Of a DNA stretch of 5,251 nucleotides, positions 1-5,251 are shown one piece after another (within the stretch, counting starts at the first letter, position 1; each line of letters starts with the position of its first letter). The translations under genes and the position numbers were made by a program. This DNA is from Bryobacterales bacterium (GTDB lineage Bacteria > Acidobacteriota > Terriglobia > Bryobacterales > Bryobacteraceae), in NCBI GenBank assembly GCA_025353235.1, contig JANXQZ010000718.1, forward strand, positions 1-5,251, written 5' to 3'. Below the pieces are notes generated by a model. That model was not told the origin of the DNA, searched no databases, and was given only the letters and a program-made list of their open reading frames with translations.

Positions 1-62
1 AAATCGCGATCCGGCGAGAGACTGCCAAACATCTAATTCTTCGTACGAAGAAAATTGCATGA
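1..62 (+). CDS. feoA: FeoA-like ferrous iron transport protein, C-terminal tail (5' part outside window)
   Basis: Reading from base 3, the frame encodes IAIRRETAKHLIL and six further residues, then stops at TGA 60-62. This resembles the last beta strand of the small SH3-like FeoA domain, where a hydrophobic stretch is followed by paired basic residues and an acidic or polar turn (E. coli FeoA ends similarly with LVLRKKDLALLEVEA). The stop overlaps the feoB start codon as ATGA, the typical coupled arrangement in feoAB operons, and feoA normally sits directly upstream of feoB. FeoA is a cytoplasmic partner thought to modulate FeoB. Only about 19 residues are visible, so it could instead be the FeoA-like C-terminal domain of a DtxR-type metalloregulator. 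The call rests on position, overlap and a short motif. Confidence 0.68.
   Translation, partial: IAIRRETAKHLILRTKKIA
37..52. repeat. Perfect 16-bp palindrome upstream of feoB
   Basis: TTCTTCGTACGAAGAA is fully self-complementary, centred between 44 and 45, and ends 6 bases before the feoB ATG. It lies inside the coding tail of the feoA-like gene. As RNA it could form a 6-bp stem with a GUAC loop that would hide the feoB ribosome binding site. As DNA it could be an operator half-site pair. It does not match a Fur or DtxR consensus that I can recognise. Chance within coding sequence is possible. Confidence 0.4.
47..54 (+). promoter_or_regulatory. Probable ribosome binding site of feoB
   Basis: The purine run GAAGAAAA lies 4 bases upstream of the ATG at 59, and its GAAGA core lies about 7 bases upstream. 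It is a weak Shine-Dalgarno match. The overlap with the upstream stop codon suggests that ribosomes ending the feoA-like frame re-initiate here. The site forms the right arm of the palindrome at 37-52. Confidence 0.45.
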
Positions 63-1996
63 GTGAGTGCAGCAGTTGTTCCGGGTGTGCTGCGGTGGCG
101 CTGCCGCCCAAGTCGGCACAGGTCGCCAGCTCTCACGTGATCGCTCTGGTAGGGCCGCCAAACTCCGGCAAGTCTACGCTTTTCAATCGTTTAACCGGCC
201 TTCGTCAAAAAGTAGCGAACTTTCCAGGCGTCACGGTGGAGCAGCGGGTCGGACGAGCCAGGCTAGGCAACAGCCGCGAGATCACGATGATAGACCTGCC
301 GGGGGTTTACAGCCTGGATGCCCGTTCGGAAGACGAACGAGTCACGCGCGATGTGCTCAACGGGCAAATGCAAGGCGTCCCGAAGCCGGATGCTGTGCTT
401 TTGATACTGGATTGCACGAACCTAGGGCGACACCTGCTTCTAGCCGCTCCAATTTTGGCTTTGAATTTGCCGACGCTGGTTATTTTGAATATGGCCGACG
501 ATCTTGCATCGCGCGGCGGCAGCATCGACATCCCCGAACTCTCGTGCCAGCTAGGGGCACCCGTCGCTCTGATCAGCGCCGCGAAGGGAACCGGAATTGA
601 GAAGGTGCTCCAATTCATAGAAGGAACCGCCGACGGGCGGAGCCCAGTCTCCAAGCCGAAAGTAGAACTCCCCATTCTGCAGGACATCCCGAAGTGCCGC
701 AGTTGGGCGCAGCAGATCGGGACCGATTCCAGCTACCTGGCACCCGAGCCGCCCCTGTGGACGCGTCGGCTCGACTCTGTTTTCCTCCACCCCGTGGGTG
801 GCCCGCTGATCTTCTTAGCGGTTGTGATTGGAGTATTCCAGACCATCTTTTCCGGCGCAAAGCCGATCATGGACTACCTCACCGCCACCGTCCAGAGTTC
901 CGGAACCTGGCTCAGCGCGATGCTGCCGGAATCGGTTTTCCGATCCTTATTGATAGAGGGCGTGTGGAGCGGAGTGGGTTCGGTGATCGTTTTCCTACCC
1001 CAGATTCTCATCTTGTTTCTCTTCATCGGCATACTTGAGGATTCGGGCTACCTCGCGCGCGCCGCCCTGATCGCTGACCGCACCATGGCCAAGTTCGGGC
1101 TGCAGGGCAAGTCTTTCATTCCGCTCATCTCCGCTTACGCATGCGCCATACCGGCGATCATGGCCACCAGAACCATCGAAAACAAGCGCGACCGACTAGC
1201 AACGATGATGATCGCGCCGCTGATGACCTGCTCCGCGCGCCTGCCTGTCTATACCCTCCTGATCGCAGCATTCATTCAGGACAAGCCTCTGCTCGGTCCG
1301 TTTCTCCGGACCCAGGGGGCCGTGCTGCTGGGGCTCTACGTTCTCGGCTTTGTCGCGGCCATCGCGACTGCCCGCATGCTGAAATCGTCCATACTTAAGA
1401 GCGAGAAGAGCTCGTTCATGCTCGAAATGCCGCCCTACCGCTGGCCCACTCTGCGGTCGCTTGGGCTTCGATTAGTGGACCGGTCTAAGGTGTTTCTGCG
1501 GCGGGCCGGTACCGTGATCCTTACGGTTTCGGTGATTCTCTGGGTAACCGCGCATCTCCCGCTGCACAACGGCAAAGCACCCGAGATCGGCAACAGCTTC
1601 GCAGGCATGGTCGGACATGCGGTGGAGCCAGTATTGAAGCCGCTCGGCTTTAATTGGAAAATCGGCATTGGCCTGATTACGTCGCTGGCGGCGCGGGAAG
1701 TGATTGTGGGAACGCTCGGCACCATTTACGGCATGGAGGGAACGGCTCAGTCGGAGGGGTTGCAGAAGGCGCTCAAAAGCGATTTGACTCCGGGCGGGGC
1801 AGTGGCGCTGCTCATCTTCTTTGCGTTTGCGATGCAGTGCATGTCGACCATTGCGGTTGTGCGGCGCGAGTCGGGGGGTTGGAAATGGCCTATCTTGCAG
1901 TTTTCTTATATGACGCTGCTGGCCTACGTCGCGGCTTTCGTCACGAACCACTTGCTGCTTCCCACCTCGACTGTGGTGGCCGCGCTCCTAAGGTAA
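59..1996 (+). CDS. feoB: Ferrous iron transport protein B (FeoB), complete, 645 aa
   Basis: FeoB is an inner-membrane GTP-dependent Fe(II) importer. The N-terminal G domain (about residues 25-190) shows G1 GPPNSGKS (32-39), a G2 Thr in FPGVTVE (T59), G3 DLPG (79-82), G4 NMAD (144-147, the usual FeoB NMxD form) and G5 SAAKGTG (173-179). A helical spacer leads to the membrane part from about 245, with many hydrophobic segments. The first Gate region holds the conserved Cys-x-x-Pro and MATRTI block (C362, P365, 368-373) followed by APLMTCSARLPVY (386-398). The second Gate holds SLAAREVIVGTLG (542-554). The closing CMSTIAVVRRESGGWKWP block (594-611) is typical. At 645 residues it is shorter than E. 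coli FeoB (about 770) but within the range of compact family members. The start is ATG 59: it overlaps the upstream stop as ATGA, and no other start codon lies in frame between 1 and 59, although that frame is open to the window edge. Unusual: residues 4-10 read C-x2-C-x2-C. The 3' end overlaps the convergent MFS gene by 9 bp. Confidence 0.97.
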   Translation: MSECSSCSGCAAVALPPKSAQVASSHVIALVGPPNSGKSTLFNRLTGLRQKVANFPGVTVEQRVGRARLGNSREITMIDLPGVYSLDARSEDERVTRDVLNGQMQGVPKPDAVLLILDCTNLGRHLLLAAPILALNLPTLVILNMADDLASRGGSIDIPELSCQLGAPVALISAAKGTGIEKVLQFIEGTADGRSPVSKPKVELPILQDIPKCRSWAQQIGTDSSYLAPEPPLWTRRLDSVFLHPVGGPLIFLAVVIGVFQTIFSGAKPIMDYLTATVQSSGTWLSAMLPESVFRSLLIEGVWSGVGSVIVFLPQILILFLFIGILEDSGYLARAALIADRTMAKFGLQGKSFIPLISAYACAIPAIMATRTIENKRDRLATMMIAPLMTCSARLPVYTLLIAAFIQDKPLLGPFLRTQGAVLLGLYVLGFVAAIATARMLKSSILKSEKSSFMLEMPPYRWPTLRSLGLRLVDRSKVFLRRAGTVILTVSVILWVTAHLPLHNGKAPEIGNSFAGMVGHAVEPVLKPLGFNWKIGIGLITSLAAREVIVGTLGTIYGMEGTAQSEGLQKALKSDLTPGGAVALLIFFAFAMQCMSTIAVVRRESGGWKWPILQFSYMTLLAYVAAFVTNHLLLPTSTVVAALLR

Positions 1997-3262
1997 GGCT
2001 TCTTGCTTTCGAGGCCGAACCAACAACACCATAACCCCACCCAACAACGCTGATCCAATCAGGTAAAGTACTCCCGCCGCATACGTCCCCGTCTTGTCCG
2101 TCAGAAAACCCACCGCGTACGGACCCACAAACCCTCCGATATTTCCGAAGCAGTTAATGAACCCGATCACTGCCGCAGCCGATGTCCCGGAAAGTAGAGC
2201 GTTCGGCAAAGCCCAGAACGCAGGCAGCCGACCATAAATTCCCATGCCCGCCAAAGTGAAAGCCAGCAAGCCGATCCAAACATTATCGGTGATCCGCGTA
2301 ACGCCCAGTCCAGCCGCAGCCATAAATAATGGACCAGCCGTATGCCAGCGCCGTTCCCGCGTTCGGTCAGAACTCCAGCCCATCAGCAGCATGAACGGCC
2401 AAGTGGCGACGAACGGAATCGCGGCCAGCAGCGTGACTTCGAACGCACTGAACCCCGACAATTTTTGCATCATCTTGGGCAGCCACAAAGTGAAGCCGTA
2501 CGATATGCTGTTGCCGCAGAAATACGCCAGCGTTAATAAGATCACGTCGCGTTGGAAAAACGCTCGCCAAACACCCGAAGTGCCCTTGGCACCCACCGAA
2601 CGCTCGCGATCAAGTTCGCCCGTGATCCAGTTGCGCTCCTCGTCGGACAGCCACTTGGCATCGCTCGGTCGGTCAGTCAAATAGTAAAGCGTGATGATCC
2701 CGAACACAATGGCAGGCACGCCTTCCAGAATCAGCAGCCAGCGCCATCCCGCGTAGCCCAACCAATGGATCTTCATCAGGCCTGCCGAGATAGGTGATCC
2801 GAGAATTTGGGAGACGGGGATTGCGGCCATGAACATCCCGACCGCCTTGGCTCGATCCTCTGCGCGGAACCAGTGCGTTAGGTATACGATCACCCCTGGG
2901 AAGAACCCCGCCTCGGCCACTCCTAGCAGGAACCGCGCCCAGAAAAATTCTTGTTTCGTATGGATCAGGCCAGTGAGCGCGGCCACCAATCCCCAACTCA
3001 GCAGAATTCTTGCGATCCATTTCCGAGCGCTCCATAGCTCCACCAAAATCGAGCCGGGAATTTCGAGCAGCACGTAACCCAGAAAGAAAATGCCCGCTCC
3101 GAAGCCGAACACCTCATTGGAAAAGTGCAGCTCCCTGGTCATCTCAAGGCCCGCGTAGCTGAGGTTGACGCGATCGAGATACGAAATAATGTAGAGGACG
3201 AATAAGAACGGGATCAGGCGGCGAGTGATCTTACGCCGCGTGCGTTCGGCGATCGGTGTCAA
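1988..3262 (-). CDS. MFS transporter, anion:cation symporter (ACS) family, 424 aa
   Basis: This is a 12-helix major facilitator carrier of the inner membrane. The family resemblance is to the ACS group (tartrate, phthalate, hexuronate and related organic-anion/H+ symporters). Visible marks are the TM1 signature with YLDRVN (28-33), the TM2 end LLEIPGSILVELW (65-77), the TM4 block RFLLGVAEAGFFPGV (110-124), a long hydrophilic central loop (about 195-235) between TM6 and TM7, and a motif-A-like GWSSDRTRERR (295-305) between TM8 and TM9. The C-terminal half has a GxxNxxGFVGP-type stretch (367-381). Length is normal for the family. The start is TTG: an in-frame TAG lies at 3286-3284 and no ATG, GTG or other TTG occurs before TM1, so the TTG at 3262 is the only standard choice. 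AGCAGG abuts it with no spacing, so no normal ribosome binding site is seen. The gene is divergent from the GGT-like gene, with 31 bp between start codons, and convergent with feoB. The substrate cannot be read from sequence; an organic acid or small amide/dipeptide is inference. Confidence 0.93.
   Translation of the reverse strand: MTPIAERTRRKITRRLIPFLFVLYIISYLDRVNLSYAGLEMTRELHFSNEVFGFGAGIFFLGYVLLEIPGSILVELWSARKWIARILLSWGLVAALTGLIHTKQEFFWARFLLGVAEAGFFPGVIVYLTHWFRAEDRAKAVGMFMAAIPVSQILGSPISAGLMKIHWLGYAGWRWLLILEGVPAIVFGIITLYYLTDRPSDAKWLSDEERNWITGELDRERSVGAKGTSGVWRAFFQRDVILLTLAYFCGNSISYGFTLWLPKMMQKLSGFSAFEVTLLAAIPFVATWPFMLLMGWSSDRTRERRWHTAGPLFMAAAGLGVTRITDNVWIGLLAFTLAGMGIYGRLPAFWALPNALLSGTSAAAVIGFINCFGNIGGFVGPYAVGFLTDKTGTYAAGVLYLIGSALLGGVMVLLVRPRKQEALP
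1992..2021 (+). terminator. Possible hairpin at the feoB / MFS convergent end
   Basis: GGCTTC (1997-2002) can pair with GAGGCC (2011-2016) with one G-U wobble across an 8-nt loop. GGT (1992-1994) and ACC (2019-2021) can extend the stem across a small internal loop. It begins at the feoB stop codon. No T-tract follows on the plus strand, and the wobble becomes a mismatch in the antisense RNA. It is at best a weak, Rho-assisted or processing hairpin for feoB mRNA and may be chance. Confidence 0.2.
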
Positions 3263-3293
3263 CCTGCTAGTGTACTGTAAAAGCTATCGAAAC
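3263..3293. promoter_or_regulatory. 31-bp divergent intergenic region with imperfect palindrome
   Basis: This gap separates the TTG start of the MFS gene from the ATG of the GGT-like gene, so the promoters must lie here or inside the opposing coding sequence. It contains TAGTGTACTGTA (3268-3279), an interrupted palindrome of form TA-N2-GTAC-N2-TA that could bind a dimeric regulator. On the minus strand TACACT (3274-3269) resembles a -10 box whose start point would fall about at the TTG, which would give a nearly leaderless transcript. No convincing -35 box is seen on either strand. All of this is by-eye matching. Confidence 0.3.
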
Positions 3294-3347
3294 ATGAGGC
3301 ATTTCGTTCCCCTTTTTCTTATGGCATACCCTGCATTGATTCACGCG
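3294..3347 (+). other. Predicted Sec signal peptide of the GGT-like enzyme
   Basis: The first 18 residues comprise a short basic n-region (MRH), a hydrophobic core (F4 to I16) and an H-A ending before Q19. The core is short and contains two prolines, so cleavage efficiency and exact site are uncertain. A lipobox Cys is absent, so the product should be soluble rather than a lipoprotein. Confidence 0.6.
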
Positions 3348-4967
3348 CAGGAGCGCTTGCAGGCTCGCTCCATGGTGATGACTACGCGCGGCATTGTCGC
3401 CACTGCTCAGACACTGGCATCGCAGGCGGGAGCGCAGATTCTGGCCCGCGGAGGTTCGGCAGTGGACGCGGCCATCGCGGCCAACGCCGTTCTCAGCTTG
3501 ACGGAGCCGATGATGAACGGTCCGGGCGGCGATCTGTTCGCGCTCATTTGGGAGGCGAAGACAGGTAAGCTGTACGGGATCAATGCAAGCGGCTGGGCAC
3601 CGAAAAAGCTGACGGTCGAGTATCTCAATAAGGAGGGTTTCTCGTCCATGCCCTCGAGCGGCATCCACACGGTCACGGTTCCCGGTTGCGTGGACGGATG
3701 GGAGCGGCTTCACAAACGGTTTGGCAAGCTGCCTTGGAAGGATCTCTTCAAGCCCGCGATTTACTACGCCGAGAATGGGTTCCCCGTAACGGAGCTGATT
3801 CAGTGGGATTGGGACAACGCCAGCTATAAGGTCAGTGGCGATGACAACGCGCGGCGGGCGCTGCTGCCCAATGGCGGGGCTCCCAAAGTTGGGGAGATCT
3901 TCAAGAACCCCGAGTTGGCGCACTGCTTCCGGCTGATCGCGGAACTCGGCGCCGCAGCATTTTACAACGGGCCGATCGGTGAGGCGCTGCTCAAGACCTC
4001 GCAAAGGCTTGGCGGAACGATGTCGATTGAAGACTTGCGCGAGTACAAATCAGAATGGGTTGAGCCGATCTCCACGCAGTACCGTGATTGGAAGGTGTAT
4101 CAGCTGCCGCCAAATGGGCAAGGCATTGGAACGCTCGAAATGCTGAACATCATGGAGAACTTTCCGATTGCCCAATACTCGCAAACCGATGCAGATGCAT
4201 TTCACGTGAAGATCGAGGCCCAGAAGCTCGCCACGCAAGACTTGAAACGCTACATTGGTGATCCGAAGTTTACCAAAATGCCGGTAGAAGGCATGCTGTC
4301 TAAGGAGTACGCCAAAAAGCGAGCCAGCTTGATCGACCCGAAGAAGGCCAATTGCGATGTGACGGCCGGCGAGCCTCCCGCAGGACATGGCAACACGACG
4401 TACTTAAGCACCGTGGATAAGGACGGAAATATCGCTTCGTGGATTCAGAGCATTTCCGATATTTTTGGCTCTGGTATTGCGGTGGATGGAATGGGATTCA
4501 TTCTGCACGATCGCGGGGGCGGGTTCAGTTTGAATCCGCAGGATGCGAATGTGCTGGCTCCTCGTAAACGTCCGTTCCACACGATCATTCCCGGCTACAT
4601 GGAGCGCGGAAGCCAGCATGTCGGCTTCGGAATTATGCGCGGAATGAATCAGGCGCAGGCGCAGGCCCAGTTTGTGTCGAACGTGACGGACCACGGCATG
4701 AACATCCAGATGGCGCTAGAGGCTCCGAGATTTACGAAGGCCGCGCTCGGTGGATGCGATCTGCGAATCGAAAATCGAGTGCCGGAAAGCGTTCGCGAGG
4801 AACTGACGAAGCGGGGCCATCGGCTAAGCGTAGTGGGAGATTACTCCGGCTGGATGGGCGGCGGGCAGGCTGTGATGCACGATGCAAAATCCAAGGTGAA
4901 TTACGGTGCTTCGTCACCGCGCAAGGACGGCGCCGCGATCCCCGAACCGGACCCCTACTTTCGTTAA
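3294..4967 (+). CDS. Secreted gamma-glutamyltransferase-family Ntn-hydrolase, 557 aa precursor
   Basis: This is a member of the GGT / cephalosporin-acylase-like family, made as a precursor that cleaves itself before a catalytic Thr. Residues 1-18 look like a signal peptide (MRH, hydrophobic FVPLFLMAYPALI, then HA with cleavage near Q19), pointing to the periplasm or outside. Large-subunit marks are GGSAVDAAIAANAVLSLTEP (53-72), NGPGGD (75-80) and PPNGQGIGTLEMLNI (272-286). The predicted nucleophile is T369 in GNTTY (366-370), followed by VDKDGN (374-379), FGSGI (391-395), RGGGFSL (407-413) and APRKRPFHTIIPG (422-434). This gives a small subunit of about 189 residues, normal for the family. 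Compared with classical GGT, several glutamate-binding positions differ: the Arg in the ...APxx block of the large subunit is replaced (NASGWAP, 97-103), Asp-Asp becomes Gly-Gly before F411, and Ser-Ser becomes H429-T430. An acylase or other amidase role is therefore as likely as transpeptidation. R449 replaces the first Gly of the usual M-G-G. The ATG at 3294 is chosen because it places the signal peptide at the N-terminus; a GTG at 3225 would add 23 residues overlapping the MFS gene. No Shine-Dalgarno is evident. Confidence 0.92.
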   Translation: MRHFVPLFLMAYPALIHAQERLQARSMVMTTRGIVATAQTLASQAGAQILARGGSAVDAAIAANAVLSLTEPMMNGPGGDLFALIWEAKTGKLYGINASGWAPKKLTVEYLNKEGFSSMPSSGIHTVTVPGCVDGWERLHKRFGKLPWKDLFKPAIYYAENGFPVTELIQWDWDNASYKVSGDDNARRALLPNGGAPKVGEIFKNPELAHCFRLIAELGAAAFYNGPIGEALLKTSQRLGGTMSIEDLREYKSEWVEPISTQYRDWKVYQLPPNGQGIGTLEMLNIMENFPIAQYSQTDADAFHVKIEAQKLATQDLKRYIGDPKFTKMPVEGMLSKEYAKKRASLIDPKKANCDVTAGEPPAGHGNTTYLSTVDKDGNIASWIQSISDIFGSGIAVDGMGFILHDRGGGFSLNPQDANVLAPRKRPFHTIIPGYMERGSQHVGFGIMRGMNQAQAQAQFVSNVTDHGMNIQMALEAPRFTKAALGGCDLRIENRVPESVREELTKRGHRLSVVGDYSGWMGGGQAVMHDAKSKVNYGASSPRKDGAAIPEPDPYFR

Positions 4968-5218
4968 TCCTGCTTTCGCGCTTGCGAAAGATCAAAGGCA
5001 AGCTGCATCTGCAGCCAAGTCTCCGGCGTACTCCCGAAAGCCTTGGTGAGGCGGAGCGCCATTTCAGGGCTGACGCCGGATTTGCCGCTGATAACGCTAT
5101 TGAGCGCCTGACGGGTGACGCCGAGGATTTTCGCGGCCGCTGTTGCGGACAAGCCAAGGGGTTCAAGGCAAGCGGATTTTATGCTTCGGCCTGGATGGGG
5201 TGGGTTTGTCATGGGCAT
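4964..5218 (-). CDS. higA: HigA-family antitoxin, XRE helix-turn-helix protein, 84 aa
   Basis: This is a small DNA-binding antitoxin of the HigA group, which neutralises a RelE-like HigB mRNA-cleaving toxin and represses its own operon. The N-terminus carries the family hallmark NPPHPG (5-10). The helix-turn-helix spans about residues 24-46 (SATAAAKILGVTRQALNSVISGK), followed by the typical VSPEMALRLTKAFGSTPETWL stretch (49-69) and a short polar tail. HigA proteins are commonly about 90-105 residues, so this one is slightly short at the C-terminus but looks intact. AAGGGA (5231-5226) lies 7 bases before the ATG at 5218 and supports that start over the second ATG two codons later. The stop TAA (4966-4964) interlocks with the stop of the convergent GGT-like gene. 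higB normally lies immediately upstream of higA, and a candidate tail is seen at the window edge. Confidence 0.9.
   Translation of the reverse strand: MPMTNPPHPGRSIKSACLEPLGLSATAAAKILGVTRQALNSVISGKSGVSPEMALRLTKAFGSTPETWLQMQLAFDLSQARKQD
4973..4990. terminator. Hairpin just after the GGT-like stop codon, possible terminator
   Basis: CTTTCGC (4973-4979) and GCGAAAG (4984-4990) form a perfect 7-bp inverted repeat around a GCTT loop, starting 5 bases after the TAA of the GGT-like gene. It lies inside the 3' coding end of higA and is symmetrical, so it could act on transcripts from both sides. Neither strand has a following T-tract, so it is not a classic intrinsic terminator. An mRNA-end stabiliser or Rho-assisted stop is possible. 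Confidence 0.35.
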
Positions 5219-5225
5219 TGCGTGT

Positions 5226-5231
5226 TCCCTT
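5226..5231 (-). promoter_or_regulatory. Ribosome binding site of higA
   Basis: On the minus strand AAGGGA lies 7 bases before the ATG at 5218. It is the clearest Shine-Dalgarno sequence in the window and decides the higA start. It overlaps the possible stop codon of the upstream frame by two bases (TAA 5232-5230). Confidence 0.6.
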
Positions 5232-5251
5232 AGGCGCGGGCAGTTTTGTGG
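5230..5251 (-). CDS. Possible C-terminal end of a HigB-type toxin (rest outside window)
   Basis: On the minus strand one frame reads HKTARA then TAA at 5232-5230, 11 bases before the higA start. HigB toxins usually end in a ...DYH-like motif, and higB lies directly upstream of higA with a short gap, so the leading His and the spacing fit. Only six residues are visible and another frame is also open, so this is mainly a positional inference. Confidence 0.3.

Noticed and set aside
1..36. Frame ending at TAA 34-36 as the tail of the gene upstream of feoB
   Set aside because: Its translation (KSRSGERLPNI) fits no expected FeoA ending. The frame ending at 62 matches FeoA better and overlaps feoB as ATGA.
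1472..1951. Minus-strand open frame of 159 codons inside feoB
   Set aside because: It is antisense to conserved FeoB motifs, has a low-complexity His/Arg-rich translation, and shows no family resemblance.
3257..3262. TTGACA on the minus strand as a -35 promoter box
   Set aside because: No -10-like hexamer lies at proper spacing downstream, and the TTG is better explained as the MFS start codon followed by ACA.
3225..3293. N-terminal extension of the GGT-like gene from a GTG at 3225
   Set aside because: It would add 23 residues overlapping the MFS coding sequence and bury the signal peptide. The ATG at 3294 gives a sensible secretion signal.
3267..4004. Long open frame (245 codons) on the minus strand inside the GGT-like gene
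   Set aside because: It is antisense to a well-supported gene, its translation is rich in Arg and Pro with no recognisable domain, and it has the look of a GC-rich shadow frame.
4650..4670. Short CAGGCG-type repeat encoding a Gln-Ala run
   Set aside because: Only two and a half units, and the Gln-Ala pattern fits the N-Q-x-x-A-x-A-Q-F stretch expected of this enzyme family at that point.
4754..5233. Plus-strand frame of 159 codons spanning the GGT-like end and higA
   Set aside because: It overlaps two supported genes out of frame, is strongly basic with no domain, and is explained as a shadow of both.

Overview
The window carries four nearly complete genes and two gene tails, with almost no non-coding DNA. 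The sequence is moderately GC-rich. The protein flavour suggests a Gram-negative soil-type bacterium, and Acidobacteriota is my best guess. This rests on a Feo iron system, an ACS-family MFS carrier, a secreted gamma-glutamyltransferase-like hydrolase whose C-terminal motifs resemble acidobacterial homologues as I remember them, and a HigA antitoxin. No marker gene is present, so the taxonomy is inference only.

Layout. At the left edge (about 1-62, +) is the last part of a FeoA-like protein. Its TGA stop overlaps the ATG of feoB in an ATGA arrangement. feoB (59-1996, +) is a complete ferrous-iron transporter with G domain and membrane core. Its 3' end overlaps by 9 bp the 3' end of a convergent MFS transporter gene (1988-3262, -) of the anion:cation symporter family, which appears to start at TTG. 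A 31-bp gap separates that start from the divergent start of a secreted Ntn-hydrolase of the gamma-glutamyltransferase family (3294-4967, +). The stop of this gene interlocks, within a shared TTAA, with the stop of a convergent HigA-type antitoxin gene (4964-5218, -). A short reading frame ending at 5230 (-) could be the tail of the matching HigB toxin, most of it outside the window.

How the parts work together. feoA and feoB form a translationally coupled ferrous-iron uptake operon. The MFS carrier and the hydrolase are divergent from one very short intergenic region, so co-regulation is plausible: the exported hydrolase could release a small acid or amide product that the carrier imports. 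The hydrolase keeps the catalytic Thr but lacks several residues that bind glutamate in classical GGT, so its true substrate is open. The higBA-like module looks like an independent addiction cassette.

No stretch of 300 bases or more lacks a gene. I saw no tRNA, rRNA, CRISPR array, insertion sequence or riboswitch. The window looks mostly ordinary. The points most worth a second look are the Cys-x2-Cys-x2-Cys N-terminus of FeoB, the altered active site of the GGT-like enzyme, and the tightly packed gene junctions.
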